The position numbers and the translations under genes are program-made. A stretch of 64,000 nucleotides of DNA from Mytilus trossulus. Its lineage: Eukaryota > Mollusca > Bivalvia > Mytilida > Mytilidae. The DNA lies in assembly GCF_036588685.1 (NCBI RefSeq), contig NC_086386.1:4434117-4498116 (forward strand), given 5' to 3'. The number at the start of each line of letters is the position of its first letter. The first letter of the stretch is position 1. Under the pieces are notes generated by a model. It searched no databases. It saw nothing but the letters and a program-made list of their open reading frames with translations, and was not told the origin of the DNA. Below, piece after piece: positions 35,901 to 47,839 of this stretch.

Positions 35901-38900
35901 ATGTATAGAAGGATAAAACTGCAATTTACGATACCAAAGGCTTGGTATGAACAGTCATAAATATGTTATACACTATGTTATGAAAGGTAATATATCTTGT
36001 AATAAATATACACACAACCAAAACATTTGTAAATTACATACCTGCCCATGTGAGAAGCGATCGCATAACTGAAATTGGAAAAAGACTTTAATGAGACGAA
36101 GTTGATAATTGATGTATATAAAGTTGGACTGAATTTATATAGCAATATTGTAAAAAGATGAAAAAAGTTTAGGGGGAATTTAAAAAGAATAAAATAGCAA
36201 AACTACTGATAGCCGTGAAAAATTCAAAACGCAAATTCTCTAATTTAAATGGCTAAATCAAAATCTCATACACATCAAACGAATGAATAACATCTGTCAT
36301 AATCCTGACTAATTACAGACATTTTCCTTTGTAGAAAACGGCGATTTAAACCTGGTTACAATTTAAGCAAACATAGGCAGGATGAAAAAGTCCTGTAGGC
36401 CAACATATTGTCAGCCACTCCTATTCATTCTGTACTCGTGAATATATAGCCGTGATTTAAAGTACCAGTTACATATAGCACTTGATATCACTCCTAGGTT
36501 CTGTTGGTGTTTATGTTGTGCAGTCTCATTGTTCAATGTTGTGTTTTTTATGATATTATATATGGTGTTTCAATTTATGAGTTTGAAAGTCCCTCTGGTA
36601 TATTTCTTTCCTCTTTTACTTCCCCAGGTAGAACAATAGCTCAGGTTTGTTTTGAGATATTTATATTCATGTACGCAGCGGGGAGTTTAGGTACTTTCAT
36701 TGGATATTTGACAATAGAGATTATGTTCCATTGAGAGATGATTTTGATGTCGTTGGTATGGTGTCATTGATATCTTCAGTGACTGCAGATCCAGTTAAAG
36801 TTGTCTTTTTACATTTTAGTAGCTAACTGACCACGAATTCGAATCACTACGGCAGTCATAATAATTGTAATCTCAAGCAAACGCGACAGCTTGTCCAAAT
36901 TTTTAAAATGTTTGGTCATCAAAATGACATATCTGCCTTTTGTGTGTTCCTCTAATTTTAGAATCTACTGCAAATGTTTATTCTACAGTCATGTAGAATA
37001 TACCTTACCAGATTAAGATCCAAGTTGTGTCAGTAATTTTCCTTTAGGTCTCCTTATCAGGCCAACACGGATTTGCGAATTTCGCTTCATTTTAAAGATG
37101 TACGTACGTAATCAGCTCAGCTAATGACGTTTATTATTTTTAAATTTTCGTACTGATTACTACTCCTCTCGTCCTCTGTTCGTCTCATCTGTGCCCTTTC
37201 CTTGTATACAGCTACGAGACAAGATGGGTAATATTTCATTTCTTTGATTTAACATCACTTATTCCTAGTTTTGACAACAATGTTTATCCTGTATAACTGT
37301 TGCACAATCCACTAATCGTTAGATAAGTTGCATTATCATTGCCTCTCGTAAAGCAGATAATGGTGAATCTTCATCACTAATGAAAAATATATGAAAAATT
37401 TCAACGGGATCAGGTTGTTGGTCGTCATTCGATCGAGGAGTAATTGTGAATAGTTTAGAAGAGAAATAAGTGAACACCTCTTGTTTTCAGTCCGAGGGAT
37501 TATTCTTTTATCACCTTATAACACTTTGCTTGCTAGGAAACAACTTAATTCGGTTAATCCAATTACAAGTTTGCCTACATTCAGCCTGCCAGTTCAGACA
37601 TTATCATTTAACTCCCGTGCGATCTTTACGCCATCTAGGGGGTTATCCCTACCTCATAGACTACGTTCTTCCGCTGTAGTACATCCAGTATCAACAGGTA
37701 TACGGCCTCATGACTTATAAATTGTGAACATCATGGAGTATTTTGGAGCATTTAAATCTTACAAAGCTGATACTGGACTCCATGCTGAAGGCTAAGCACG
37801 TGATTTATAAGTGATGAAAATTGGGTAGTGATCATGATTGGTAATGAATGATAACAAAAATTACATAAAAAAGGACAATACCAAAAATGGTCACGGACGA
37901 AAGCCAAGTGCATTAGGAAATTTATCATAGGACTGATGATATATCTAAACCTTTCAACTATGGGATAAGGAAACTTAATATAAGTCATTGTCAACTCAGA
38001 AATAATTCTAGCAACCTAAAATATCATCTGTTTAATCAGTTCTTATCAGAGAACACTGTTTGTGTAAACTGTAATCACCCTATTGACGATAACAAACATT
38101 TCTTTTTCATTGATGTAAGACAGATCCTTCTTGATTCCATTAACTCCATTGCTGACAATGTTGATATAAATATTGAATTGTTACTTTTTGGAAACATATT
38201 ATTTTCATATGATATGAATATTGCTATTTTTAAATCTGTTCATAAATATATCAGTGACACTCATCGTTTTGTTTAAAACTTACTTATTTTTTGCTTCATT
38301 TAGTTTTATTTTTTATTTTTTCTTCTTCTCCACATTAACATAAATTCATTTCATCCACTAAGCAAGCTTAGTGTCTCTTTCAAGCCATATATATATATAT
38401 ATATATATGTGGTCTAGCGGGACGGCTGCAGTGCAGGCGATTTGGTGTCACGATATCACAGTAGCATGGGTTCGAATCCCGGCGAGGGAAGAACTAAAAA
38501 TTTGCGAAAGCAAATTTACAGATCTAACATTGTTGGGTTGATGTTTAGACGAGTTGTATATATTTCTAATGACTTATAAAAGATATTTGCATGTTTCAAG
38601 GTTCTTGAATATATGATGAGTAATTGCCTATATATACTTAAATATATTTTGCATTTAATTTTCTCGTGTGTGCTCATAAGTAGCATGCATGTTCCACTAT
38701 ATTGCATTATTTTAAATACAGTTGTTATAATTGAAATTGAATTATATCTTGAACATGTAATATGGAGAGAGCTTTTATATGCTGTGCCTGTTGCTCAATC
38801 CTTTTCATATCTTAATGAATAAAATATGTTTAAAATCAAAAATCAAATCGAAATTTATCATATATAAGGTCGAAAGACCAACCTCCGTGTAGTAGAATTG

Positions 38901-41900
38901 ATCCAAAGTACATTGTAAAATATGTATAAAACAGGCAGCTAGTTCCGACCGGTGCTTGACCGAACGATGTGATACAATAAGACAAATACACCATTCATCA
39001 TCTCCACCTTTAAACATCTTGATGACAATACAAGCAATATGTTTGCAATCGGGATATACGTTACTTTACAGATCAAATATGGCCGCCATGGCTGGATAGA
39101 TATTACATCTTGGCCACCCCCTTTATATGATTAACCCCCCTTACCTCCAACATATTTTAACAAAGTTTCATGCTTGTATGATTTTTTCCATGATGTTTGT
39201 TGTAAGCTGATAAACTTAACGAAACATAAACTAAAGGATAATAAACTAATACAGATGGTCAAACCTCATTATTATTGAAATTTGTAATGAATAAATACAA
39301 ACAAGCAAAACATTCGTTACCTATTGTTTAGTCTAGCTGTAATCCTGTGCCTGAAATTGAATATTAATTCTATTGACATGTTTTTGATGAATTAAATATT
39401 ATTTATCACTTATTAATACCGACTTAAACCAAAATGTAAAATATAGCATTTGTACCTTGCAGGAGAAAAATAAATAAATATTCGAGAACTGTAAGCAAGA
39501 ATAATACTTCAATCATTATAAAAACATCTGTACATACACTTAAGTTTACCAAATTCCATGACAATACAGCCAATTGTTTTTAACATAATTGCAATACAAG
39601 TGGCAGGTTTGGCCGGACGACAACCAATTTCTAAAATGTCTAGAGTCAATGATTACGAAGACACAAAACAACGACCATTGATGGAAAGTCAGGGAACAAT
39701 TAAAATTTTCATGTCACAATATGTTCGAGGGTATCCCCAGTATTCAGCTCATTTGTGTTAACTTGAGTTATAATTGATATTTTTATAATAATAAATCAAC
39801 TGTTAACATACTTAGATTTTTTGAAATATTGAGGCGTTTCTACTTCAGTAATAAATTACTTTTGGACTAGTTTAAATCTCGGTCTATTTCTGTAATTTGT
39901 TCTTACATACTTTTGATTTTTCAACTCTGTATGCTTACATTGCCTATATAAATTTTAAAACTGTTTCTATGCACATTGAACGACAAATTTATGTGACGTA
40001 TACAAATTTTATGACGTCAGACACTCAAGTCAATCCATGTGTTCGTAGATAGATGTTTTTGTGTTCTGTTAAATTGTCCCTTTTAAAATTGTTATGCGAT
40101 GATGACTGATGGACCCATATTTTGACTATTTTATTAATTGTGACTGTTTATTTAACGCATCATGTAAATACAACGGAATTTGATGAGACTGTTATTAAAG
40201 AGAGAGGGTTAGCGCTATAGAACCAGGTTTAATCCACCATTTTCTACATTTGAAAATGCCTGTACCAAGTCAGGAATGTGACAGTTCTTGTCTATTCGTT
40301 TTTGATGCGTTTTGTTATTTGATTTTGCCATGTGATTATGGACTTTCCATATTGATTTTCCTCTGAGTTCATTATTTTTGTGATTTTACTTTTAACCTAA
40401 GCTATAATTGGCAAAAATTTTAGGAATTTTTGGTCCTTAATGCTTTTCAACATCGTACTTTATTTGACCTTTTAAACATTTTTTATTCAAACATCACTGA
40501 TGACTTCATGCAGGAACTTCTTAGGAAGAAAGATAAGAAGTTAGCAATATCCTTTAACTCTACTTTCCGCTATATAGATGACGTTTTTTCACTATTCTCA
40601 ATTGATACGATATTCCCGTGCTTGCATTTCCTATCATGATTTTCTTGATAGAGGGTTACTGCTCACAAGGAAGCTATTAAATCAAGAGTTCCAAATGGTG
40701 AAGTTGAAATCATCCCTTCGTAAATTTTACGGACGCCATCACGAGTTGGTTGACCGTTATGGAATAACCATTTCACAAATGATATCGGATATGTTCCTTA
40801 CGTCGTAACTACAATCACCTCCTCTCTTTCATGAATTTGACCTACCGAATTAGACTATTTACCGGATTTGTAATCACATAAGCAACACGACGGGTGCCGC
40901 ATGTGGAGCAGGATCTGCTTACCCTTCCGGAGCACCTGAGATCACCCCTAGTTTTTGGTGGGGTTCGTGTTGTTTATTCTTTAGTTTTCTATGTTGTGTC
41001 ATGTGTACTATTGTTTTTCTGTTTGTCTTTTTCATTTTTAGCCATGGCGTTGTCAGTTTGTTTTGGATTTATGAGTTTGACTGTCCCTTTGGTATCTTTC
41101 GTCCCTCTTTTGTAGACGAAACGCGCGTCTGGTGTATATATAAAATTTCAATCCTGATTTATATGATGAGTTTATTCACACATTTTGTGACTTTTAAAGT
41201 TATAATATCCCGGTTTTGGAGTTACTGGTATGCAATTTACAAGCTTTTTGTGGTCAACTTTTTTCATGAAAGATATGTGATCTCACAAGTAACAAAGATA
41301 AAATATAATGAATAAACCGACCCGCTCAAAAAACCGGAAATTTGTATAGTCAAATAAGTGGTCGTTTTATATAGGTTTTGTTGAAGTAACTGTTTTGTGA
41401 ATTGACCTAGAAAGCAATACAAATAAAATAGAAAATGAATAGGATCATTCCCTCGTTTAATAGAAAGGCCCAACAATATTCGGGTTTATTGATAAATAAA
41501 ATAGTGGCAGACAAATAAAGAACAAATAAATTACCAGCAATGTTTGCATCTGCAGGTTATGCTCGCCCCTCTACTTGCTGACTTGTTTCTTTATTATTAT
41601 GAGGCTGACTTCATGCAGGAACTTCTTAGGAAGAAAGATAAGAAGTTAGCAATATCCTTTAACTCTACTTTCCGCTATATAGATGACGTTCTTTCACTAA
41701 ACAATTCAAAATTTGGTGACTATGTGGATCGCATCTATCCCATCGAATTGGAGATAAAGGATACTACAGATACAGTTAAGTCGGCTTCATATCTTGACTT
41801 ACATCTAGAAATTGACAAAGAGGGTCGGTTGAAGACAAAACTTTACGACAAAAGAGATGATTTCAGCTTTCCAATTGTGAACTTTCCATTTCTAAGTAGC

Positions 41901-44362
41901 AACATTCCAGCAGCACCTGCATACGGGGTATATATCTCCCAATTGATACGATATTCCCGTGCTTGCATTTCCTATCATGATTTTCTTGATAGAGGGTTAC
42001 TGCTCACAAGGAAGCTATTAAACCAAGAGTTCCAAATGGTGAAGTTGAAATCATCCCTTCGTAAATTTTACGGACGCCATCACGAGTTGGTTGACCGTTA
42101 TGGAATAACCGTTTCACAAATGATATCGAATATGTTCCTTACGTCGTAACTACAATCCCCTTCCCTTTCATGAATTTGACCTACCGAATTAGACTATTTA
42201 CCGGATTTGTAATCACATAAGCAACACGACGGGTGCCGCATGTGGAGCAGGATCTGCTTACCCTTCCGGAGCACCTGAGATCACCCCTAGTTTTTGGTGG
42301 GGTTCGTGTTGTTTATTCTTTAGTTTTCCATGTTGTGTCATGTGTACTATTGTTTTTCTGTTTGTCTTTTTCATTTTTAGCCATGGCGTTGTCAGTTTGT
42401 TTTAGATTTACGAGTTTGACTGTCCCTTTGGTGTCTTTCGTCCCTCTTTTATTCTGGTTGCTTTTGGCTCCGAATACTTATTACTTCTGTAAAATATCCA
42501 ATCAATATTATCAATTTGCTTTATAATGATAACACTGAACATATAACAATACTATGATATGTCTAAAAAATGACTTTAAATTCAACGGTCTGAAAACTAG
42601 ACATATATTGTATTGTTCTATTTTGCTTTTCCTGATTATTGAAGCAAAGCTTAGTTAAATAGTTTATAATTTAACCTTTTATGTCTGTTTTGTTTACACA
42701 TCGTTGTAAATATAATTGAATTTGATGCGACAGTCATACAAGTGAGAGGTTAAGCGCTATAAAATCAGGTTCAGTACACCATTTTCTACATTTGAAAATG
42801 CCTGTACCAAGTCAGGAATATAGCAGTTGTAGTCCATTCGTTTCATGTGTTTTATCATTTGATTTTGCCATTTGATTAGGGACTTTCTGTTTTGAATTTT
42901 CCTTGAAGTTCAGTATTTTTGTGATTTTACTTTTTACACTACTGATATGTTGCAAAACAAATTAGCCGTCTTAATATATCGGTATTTGATCCGTATTTAT
43001 TTACCTACTAGTATATGATAATTTTGACAATATACATACTGCAAGTTGTTTAGTTTAAAAAATCACCAAATTTATAACTTGCCTTACTACATCTTTGTAT
43101 CTTAAGTCAGAACATTGTTGTACACTGTAAGTTTCCCTAAAATAAAAAAATCCAGCAATTTAAAAAAAAACTAACATGAAGAATCTAACTAAAGTATTAT
43201 TATGAAAACTGTTTTCACTAGCCGGATTCATATCTTTCTTTTTCAATTTTTTTTTCAAATGCCATTTACTGTTATTTAAAGACTTTATTTGTATTTCAGC
43301 TCTCCATCTCGTGATTCCTTTTATACTCCTGATAGGGTCCTATCGAATCATTAAAACTGTCGAATTTTGATCATACAAATGAAGATGTCACCAAGATTTT
43401 AGATTTTAGCTTTTTGTTAATCTAGACTAAAATATAAAATTCTATGCCATTTGGCTTCTAATAGAGAGTTTTCTCATTAACAGTCATATCATACCTTCCT
43501 CATTTCAATGATTTCATGCTATTCCTAACAACGATTATTTATTACTGTGAACATGAAATTCTGAATGAATTATTACTATTTGAAAAGACACAAACCTAAC
43601 ACTGTATTCTCCAAACAAAGATACAAGGTTTTGTTCAGATATTTCCTTTGGTGTATATCTAATAGTAGGTAGCTCTGGAATATTAACAGGCTGGTACATA
43701 GTTATTTCTTTATTCAGGGTGTCCAATTTTTGGTGTAGATCAGCATCTCTTCTTTTTTTCTCGAGTTCCGTTTTCTTTTCACCCAGTAGTGTTTTATTTT
43801 CTAATCCTATTTTCGCTTCTTTAACCAGTTTATTCAACTTCTCCCGTTCCTGCTTTGATTTTCTATTTATATCATCGATCATATTTTGCACTACACGGTC
43901 AATCGATACTTTCATGTTTTGTGCTTCTACTCCGATAACTTTAATGACGGAGTTTACGTCCAAAGGAAAACTCATTAGTCCAATTTCGAGTTGATTTAAG
44001 TTTTGGGCTGCGACTTGAAGTTTGTTCGCAAAGGCTCTAGTAATGCTCTGAGTCAATTTGGTGACGGAATCATCAATATTAGCGACCTTATGACCATTGT
44101 GTTTCCCTGCCATACATCTTTTACAAACTGGCACGTCACAACTAGAACATAAAAAGATAAAGTCCTCGTCGTGTTCTTTACATTTCGATTTTACCGCCTG
44201 GATCAAATCTGAACTGCTTTGAAATTCATGGTTTTGAGTAGCTCGTTGTCTTTTATGTAATCCTTTACAAGTATCACAGAAGTATTGTTCACAATCAATA
44301 CAATAATGCTCAGTTGAGGCACTGGAACAAATATCGCATGTTGTAGAAGCTGCCTGCGCCAT
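32978..44362 (-). CDS. two-B-box coiled-coil protein (TRIM-like, no RING) with mini-exon tail
   Basis: Exons: 44362-43596, 39350-39321 (30 nt), 36068-36042 (27), 35218-35192 (27), 34590-34564 (27) and 33011-32978. All introns are GT-AG and all are phase 2, giving 303 residues; AATAAA overlaps the stop codon. The first Cys/His cluster spans residues 9-45 (C9, C12, C21, C24, C29, C32, H36, H45). The second B-box spans 61-91 (C61, H64, C72, C75, C80, C83, H88, H91). A coiled coil follows at about 100-215. There is no RING, NHL, SPRY or filamin domain, so E3 activity is not supported; relatives act as scaffolds in signalling or antiviral immunity. Exon 1 is certain. The tail is inferred from splice signals and phase alone and needs transcript support. 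A shorter form ending in intron 1 is also readable (275 residues). Confidence 0.72.
33205..33300 (+). repeat. interspersed repeat copy in an intron
   Basis: A run of A is followed by GAAGATGTGTTATGATTGCC, AATGAGAAAACTATCCACAA and AACTATAGGTCACCATAGTA. It belongs to the same family as the longer copy at 45175. It lies in the last intron of the B-box gene. Confidence 0.6.
33626..33651 (+). repeat. GTTT microsatellite
   Basis: About six consecutive GTTT units inside the last intron of the B-box gene. Confidence 0.9.
34188..34293. repeat. hairpin-forming MITE-like repeat
   Basis: GATTATCGTTGATCATCTCA at 34188 pairs with TGAGATTACCAATGATTATC ending near 34282. Further pairing of ACGAGATTGATTTTCTC with GAAAAGCAATCGAGT brings the arms close together. 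A related AAGCGAGAAG segment follows at 34385. It lies in an intron of the B-box gene. Confidence 0.55.
35030..36130 (-). repeat. tandemly duplicated mini-exon cassettes
   Basis: The units around the 27-nt exons at 36068-36042 and 35218-35192 are homologous in both flanks. Downstream of the splice donor, both carry ATGTATAGA(C/A)GGAT, AGGCTTG, AACAGTCAT and ATATCTTGTAA before TTACATACC. Upstream of the acceptor, both carry ACTGAAA...GAC/ACTTTA, GATAA and TATAAAG. A related but shorter match surrounds the 30-nt exon at 39350-39321. A decayed relative of the 36068 exon (TTATGC then CTCACA then GG) lies near 35408-35436. This points to repeated duplication of an exon with its intron flanks. Confidence 0.65.
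37059..37074 (+). repeat. isolated copy of the Crypton-like terminus
   Basis: AGGCCAACACGGATTT matches the inward-reading right end of the element at 32159 (AGGCCAATACGGATTT) at 15 of 16 positions. No recombinase lies beside it. It could mark a non-autonomous relative or a remnant end inside the B-box gene intron. Confidence 0.35.
37983..38276 (+). pseudogene. C-terminal fragment of a second LINE ORF2
   Basis: An open frame with no early ATG reads HCQLRNNSSNLKYHLFNQFL, a zinc-knuckle-like C-x2-C-x9-H stretch (CVNCNHPIDDNKHFFF), then LLLFGN and YISDTHRFV with stop at 38274. The C-terminus of CR1/RTE-like reverse transcriptases has this order. It differs from the LINE at 28398. It lies in an intron of the B-box gene, on the opposite strand. 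Confidence 0.65.
38386..38408 (+). repeat. AT microsatellite
   Basis: About eleven AT units directly ahead of the SINE at 38410. Confidence 0.9.
38410..38600 (+). mobile_element. tRNA-derived SINE with intact A and B boxes
   Basis: TGGTCTAGCGG (38410-38420) fits the RNA polymerase III A box, and GGTTCGAATCC (38469-38479) is a perfect B box. The body follows: GGCGAGGGAAGAAC, AAATTTGCGAAAGCAAATTT and ACAGATCTAACATTGTTGGG. A decayed copy lies at 8085. The class resembles tRNA SINEs described across molluscs, possibly the V-SINE group; that subfamily call is from memory. Confidence 0.75.
40503..41150 (+). pseudogene. Penelope-like retroelement fragment with internal deletion
   Basis: It starts with DFMQELLRKKDKKLAISFNS and RYIDD, the RT catalytic motif. 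About 240 bp present in the copy at 41612 are missing, and it resumes at QLIRYSRACISYHDFLDRG. The 3' tail is the same as in the other copies and ends with TAGACGAAACGCGCGTCTGG. The upstream 40425-40500 piece (ATCACTGATGA) is from the SINE-like family. Confidence 0.7.
41560..42460 (+). pseudogene. Penelope-like reverse transcriptase fragment
   Basis: An open 200-residue C-terminal RT part: PLLADLFLYYYEADFMQELL, catalytic FRYIDDVLSL, SASYLDLHLEID, TKLYDKRDDF and FPFLSSNIPAAPAYGVYISQ, ending at a stop near 42147. The tail (CACGACGGGTGCCGCATGTG ... GAGTTTGACTGTCCCTTTGG) follows. Palm motifs and the spaced YLDL suit Penelope-like elements; no GIY-YIG nuclease is seen in the fragment. The first RT motifs are missing, so it is dead. 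From 41612 on it nearly duplicates the copy at 40503. Confidence 0.65.
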
Positions 44363-44939
44363 GATTTTTGTTAAGACACCATTACTACAGATATAGATTT
44401 ACCTGTACAAATGTGAATGGTTATAAACTTATCTAAGATAAAGATACGATTGAACTTTAAACTCTATTTTTGGGGCTATATAGATAAGCTGTAATATTCA
44501 TTTTTCTTTGTGCATCAATAAGTTTCTTTAAATGGATACTTGTAAAATAGTTTGTTTAATTTAACAATTCGAAAACTTGTGTATGAATCAAACTTACCCC
44601 TTCCGTCATATAAGACTTAAAAGAATGGATATTGGCAAGAATACAAGGACGATAGTTTACGTTTTGTTTTACTTTTTGTATTTAAGTTAATTGTAACATA
44701 ACATCATCGCGCAACAGTTAACAATCTTTAAATGTTAAATCAGAAGAATGGAGAAACTAACAAGCCATACTTGACCAACTAGCAAACATGATGCTGTTTA
44801 TAGGAGATAAAAGCCATGAAATCTTGCAAATCTAGTAAATTGTTATCGTTAGATATCAAAATTGATAAATGTAAAATGGTAATGAAAAACGAAATCCTAC
44901 ACATATAGTTAAAACTATGTAAACAAAACGTATATATTT

Positions 44940-45570
44940 CAAATGATTATCCACAAAAGTCCTTTGTGAAAGTAAACCCTTAAAGGTCAACGTACGGCCT
45001 TCAACACGGCGTCTCAACTCACACAAAACAGCAAGCTATCAAGGGTCCAAAGTATTACCAGTTTAAAGACAACCAAGGGTTGTATCTCTATAAAAAAAAA
45101 AACAGAAACGAAAAACACCTTAGAACCTCATCATCAAACGACAACCATTGAAAATCCGGTTCTTATAAAAAAAAAAAAAAAAGATGTGGGATGATTGCTA
45201 ATGAGACAACTGTCCACAGGAGACCAGAAATACACAGCCATTAACATCTGTAAGTCACCGTACGGTCTTCAACAATGAAAAAAGCCCATACCGCATAGTC
45301 AGCTATAAAAGGCCCCGATAAGACAATGTAAAACATTTCAAACGAGAAAACTAACGGCCTTATTTGTATAAAAACAAAAAAGAAACAACAACAAACAAAT
45401 ATGTAACACATAAACAAACGAAATCCACTGAATTACATGCTCCTGACTTAGGAAAGACACTTACATGAATAATGTGGCGGGGTTAAACATGTTAGCGGGA
45501 CAGTGGTATATCAGTACAACATAAGAACGACCTATAAACACGGGCATCGCGAACAAGCCGTAAGATGGCA
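44940..45570 (+). repeat. two adjacent copies of mussel-type interspersed repeats
   Basis: The first (44940-45160) has GGTCAACGTACGGCCTTCAA and AACAGCAAGCTATCAAGGGT. The second (45175-45570) has GATGTGGGATGATTGCTAAT, GAGACAACTGTCCAC, AGTCACCGTACGGTCTTCAA, GCATAGTCAGCTATAAAAGG and GGCGGGGTTAAACATGTTAG. Both begin after A-rich runs. The stretch 44400-45680 otherwise holds only the B-box gene promoter region. Confidence 0.7.
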
Positions 45571-45683
45571 AAGGCACATCATCAACTAAAAATTGGAAAA
45601 TTAACAATGGGGAACGAAAATCGTACCTTTTGTCGAAAAATTTAGTTTAGAGTTTCCCGTTTAAAACCGAAATATCTCAATCC

Positions 45684-47832
45684 CACAGTGTAGATACTAT
45701 TCTGTACGCTATCCGGAAGTCGCGATTTTAGAAGCGATGATTTCCAACTGGCTAACAGGACGGTTTTGCCTACGGTAACTTTTCTCGTCATTTGTTGAAC
45801 ATCTTCAATTTATGTATAGCATCATAAATATGAGTAACTGTAACAAAAACATGCATTAGAATATATAATAAACGTGTGCATCACACCAACTTGATAAAAA
45901 AAAAGGTGAAATCGATGGACAATTTTGCTCATGTAGTACAGAGCAAATAATCTTTTATTTCAAATATTTGCATCAGTTTACAGTTTAATATATACTTTTT
46001 CAATATTCTTTTCGTATTTATGTAGAATATTCGTATTTTCCGTAAAAAATACGTTTTCCTTGAGGATGCCAAAATAAATTACTGTACGATCAGTCTACAA
46101 CTGACTGTATTCTAAAAGCGATTTCAGATTTTTTGATTGAATGATCACTCATGATTTTGAAAAAAAAACAAAAACGGCAATTTGAAGGTATATACGTGTC
46201 TATGTGATATTATGAACTGTTGTCCAGGGAACTATAATGTATAATTTCTTTCATCAGACAATACAAATATATTTCTGATGATTTTTGTAGACGGCAAAAT
46301 AATTGTATTAATGTTCCGTCAGATGAGTCTTATCTAAAATCAAATGCCTAAAGAGCACCTGATTCGAATTCGCTTGTGGACTTTGTAATAGTGTATCGTT
46401 GCAGTTATCTGTTTAGCTATTACATTTTTAAAGACTATTTTCACCGTCCGCCGTTAAGGGGAATAATTCATGTGATATAATTTGGGTGAGTTTACAGGAA
46501 TCATTACATTATCAATATCGAATTAATTTAAAATGAAAAGGATTTTATCAGTTTACTTAAAGAGATTTCTGGGTTAATCCATGTATGTCATTGTACTGAT
46601 TTCATTTGTTAATTGCGTGGCAACTTGTGAAAATAATAATACTAAGTTTATGCACTTTCACTCTTTTGAACAGGATTTTCAACAGAAAAATCGGTTGGTA
46701 TGTTGAAGGTTGGTGCAACCATTAAAACGGTTAATACCGTTGTACCAAAATTTTAAAATAAATTGGGACTTGGATTGAGAGAGGTCTCATGGGTACTTTT
46801 ACCACATCTTCTTATTTATATTATTTTGGTGATGTTAGAATATAATGCTGCCAAACATTGACCATGCCCTTTACTCCTGAACCGTTCAATCAAAGCTTTT
46901 TAAATCTTAATTTGTCGTTACTGATGCCAAAATGGAATCAAAAAGTTTGATATTGACGATTTTTACTGTTTCTGATCATGAGGTGTGCTTCTTGAAAGAT
47001 TTAAAAATGGTGTTTCCAGTCTTGTTCGTCGTTCGTTCGTTCGTTAACAAATGAATCGTTCAATCATACAACTTTTCTAACTTTAATATGTTGTTCCTGA
47101 TGATAACATGAAGGTCAATATGATATTGATGATTTTAAGTCAACGTTCAAGAGAGATGGTTCTTGAAAGATGGAAAAATGCAAGATATAAATAAACTTTA
47201 ATGGATCCAAACCTTCTCCCTTTTTCTGAAATAAAAGCATAACATCACAATATAGAAAAACACACGATAAAATATCAATTTGCAGACATGTTTCATAAGA
47301 CATGTGTCATAAGTTTTCAGGATGTTAATTTATTGAAATATATTAGTGTTATCTAGAAAAATGCCACCTTCTAGGGTATCGTATATAACTTTGAAATCAC
47401 TATAGAATACAGTGAAATCAAGACTGGTCATACAGTTTCAAAATACACAAGCGAGACTGATCGTACAGTTTGAAATTCAAAAAATGTAATTTTCTTAATT
47501 CTGGCTTCAAAGATCTGGTTGAAATGTTTACCACCACTTGAAATATACTTTATTTAGTTAATTATGTCTGGTTCATACATTAATTTGTACACTATGAGGA
47601 TAAACATATTGTTTTAGGCACTTGAAAATCTCTTGATTAAGATAAAAAGACGAATAATGAATGTGCTGAATTTAATTCTAAACCATTTGAGAATATTGAT
47701 GTCAGCTGATTTAATCATTAAGCAATGTACAGATGATAAACTTACCGTTTAATTCAGTATATCCATCAAATTTAAAATGTGATCCAAAAGTCGCGACTTC
47801 CGGATAGCGTACAGAATAGTATCTACACTGTG
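45684..47832. mobile_element. Transib/RAG-type non-autonomous transposon candidate
   Basis: The first 42 bp (45684-45725) and the last 42 bp (47791-47832) are perfect inverted repeats. They begin CACAGTGTAGATACTATTCT and end GGAAGTCGCGA. Both ends are flanked by AATCC (45679-45683 and 47833-47837), a 5-bp target duplication. Five-base duplications and CAC-starting ends are features of the Transib/RAG superfamily, and CACAGTG equals the vertebrate recombination-signal heptamer. The 2.1-kb interior is AT-rich with no credible transposase, so it would need a transposase from elsewhere. Confidence 0.72.
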
Positions 47833-47839
47833 AATCCAG

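Noticed and set aside
37470..37720. Plus-strand open frame with a Cys-rich first half
   Set aside because: Two overlapping frames are open, with no splice signals, signal peptide or domain; not enough to call a gene.
38410..38495. Candidate tRNA gene
   Set aside because: A and B boxes are good, but the acceptor and anticodon stems do not close and the SINE body follows directly.
41522..41545. Possible 15-nt mini-exon (CTGCAG / GTAATT) on the minus strand
   Set aside because: It abuts the Penelope-like fragment, has no cassette flanks, and is probably chance.
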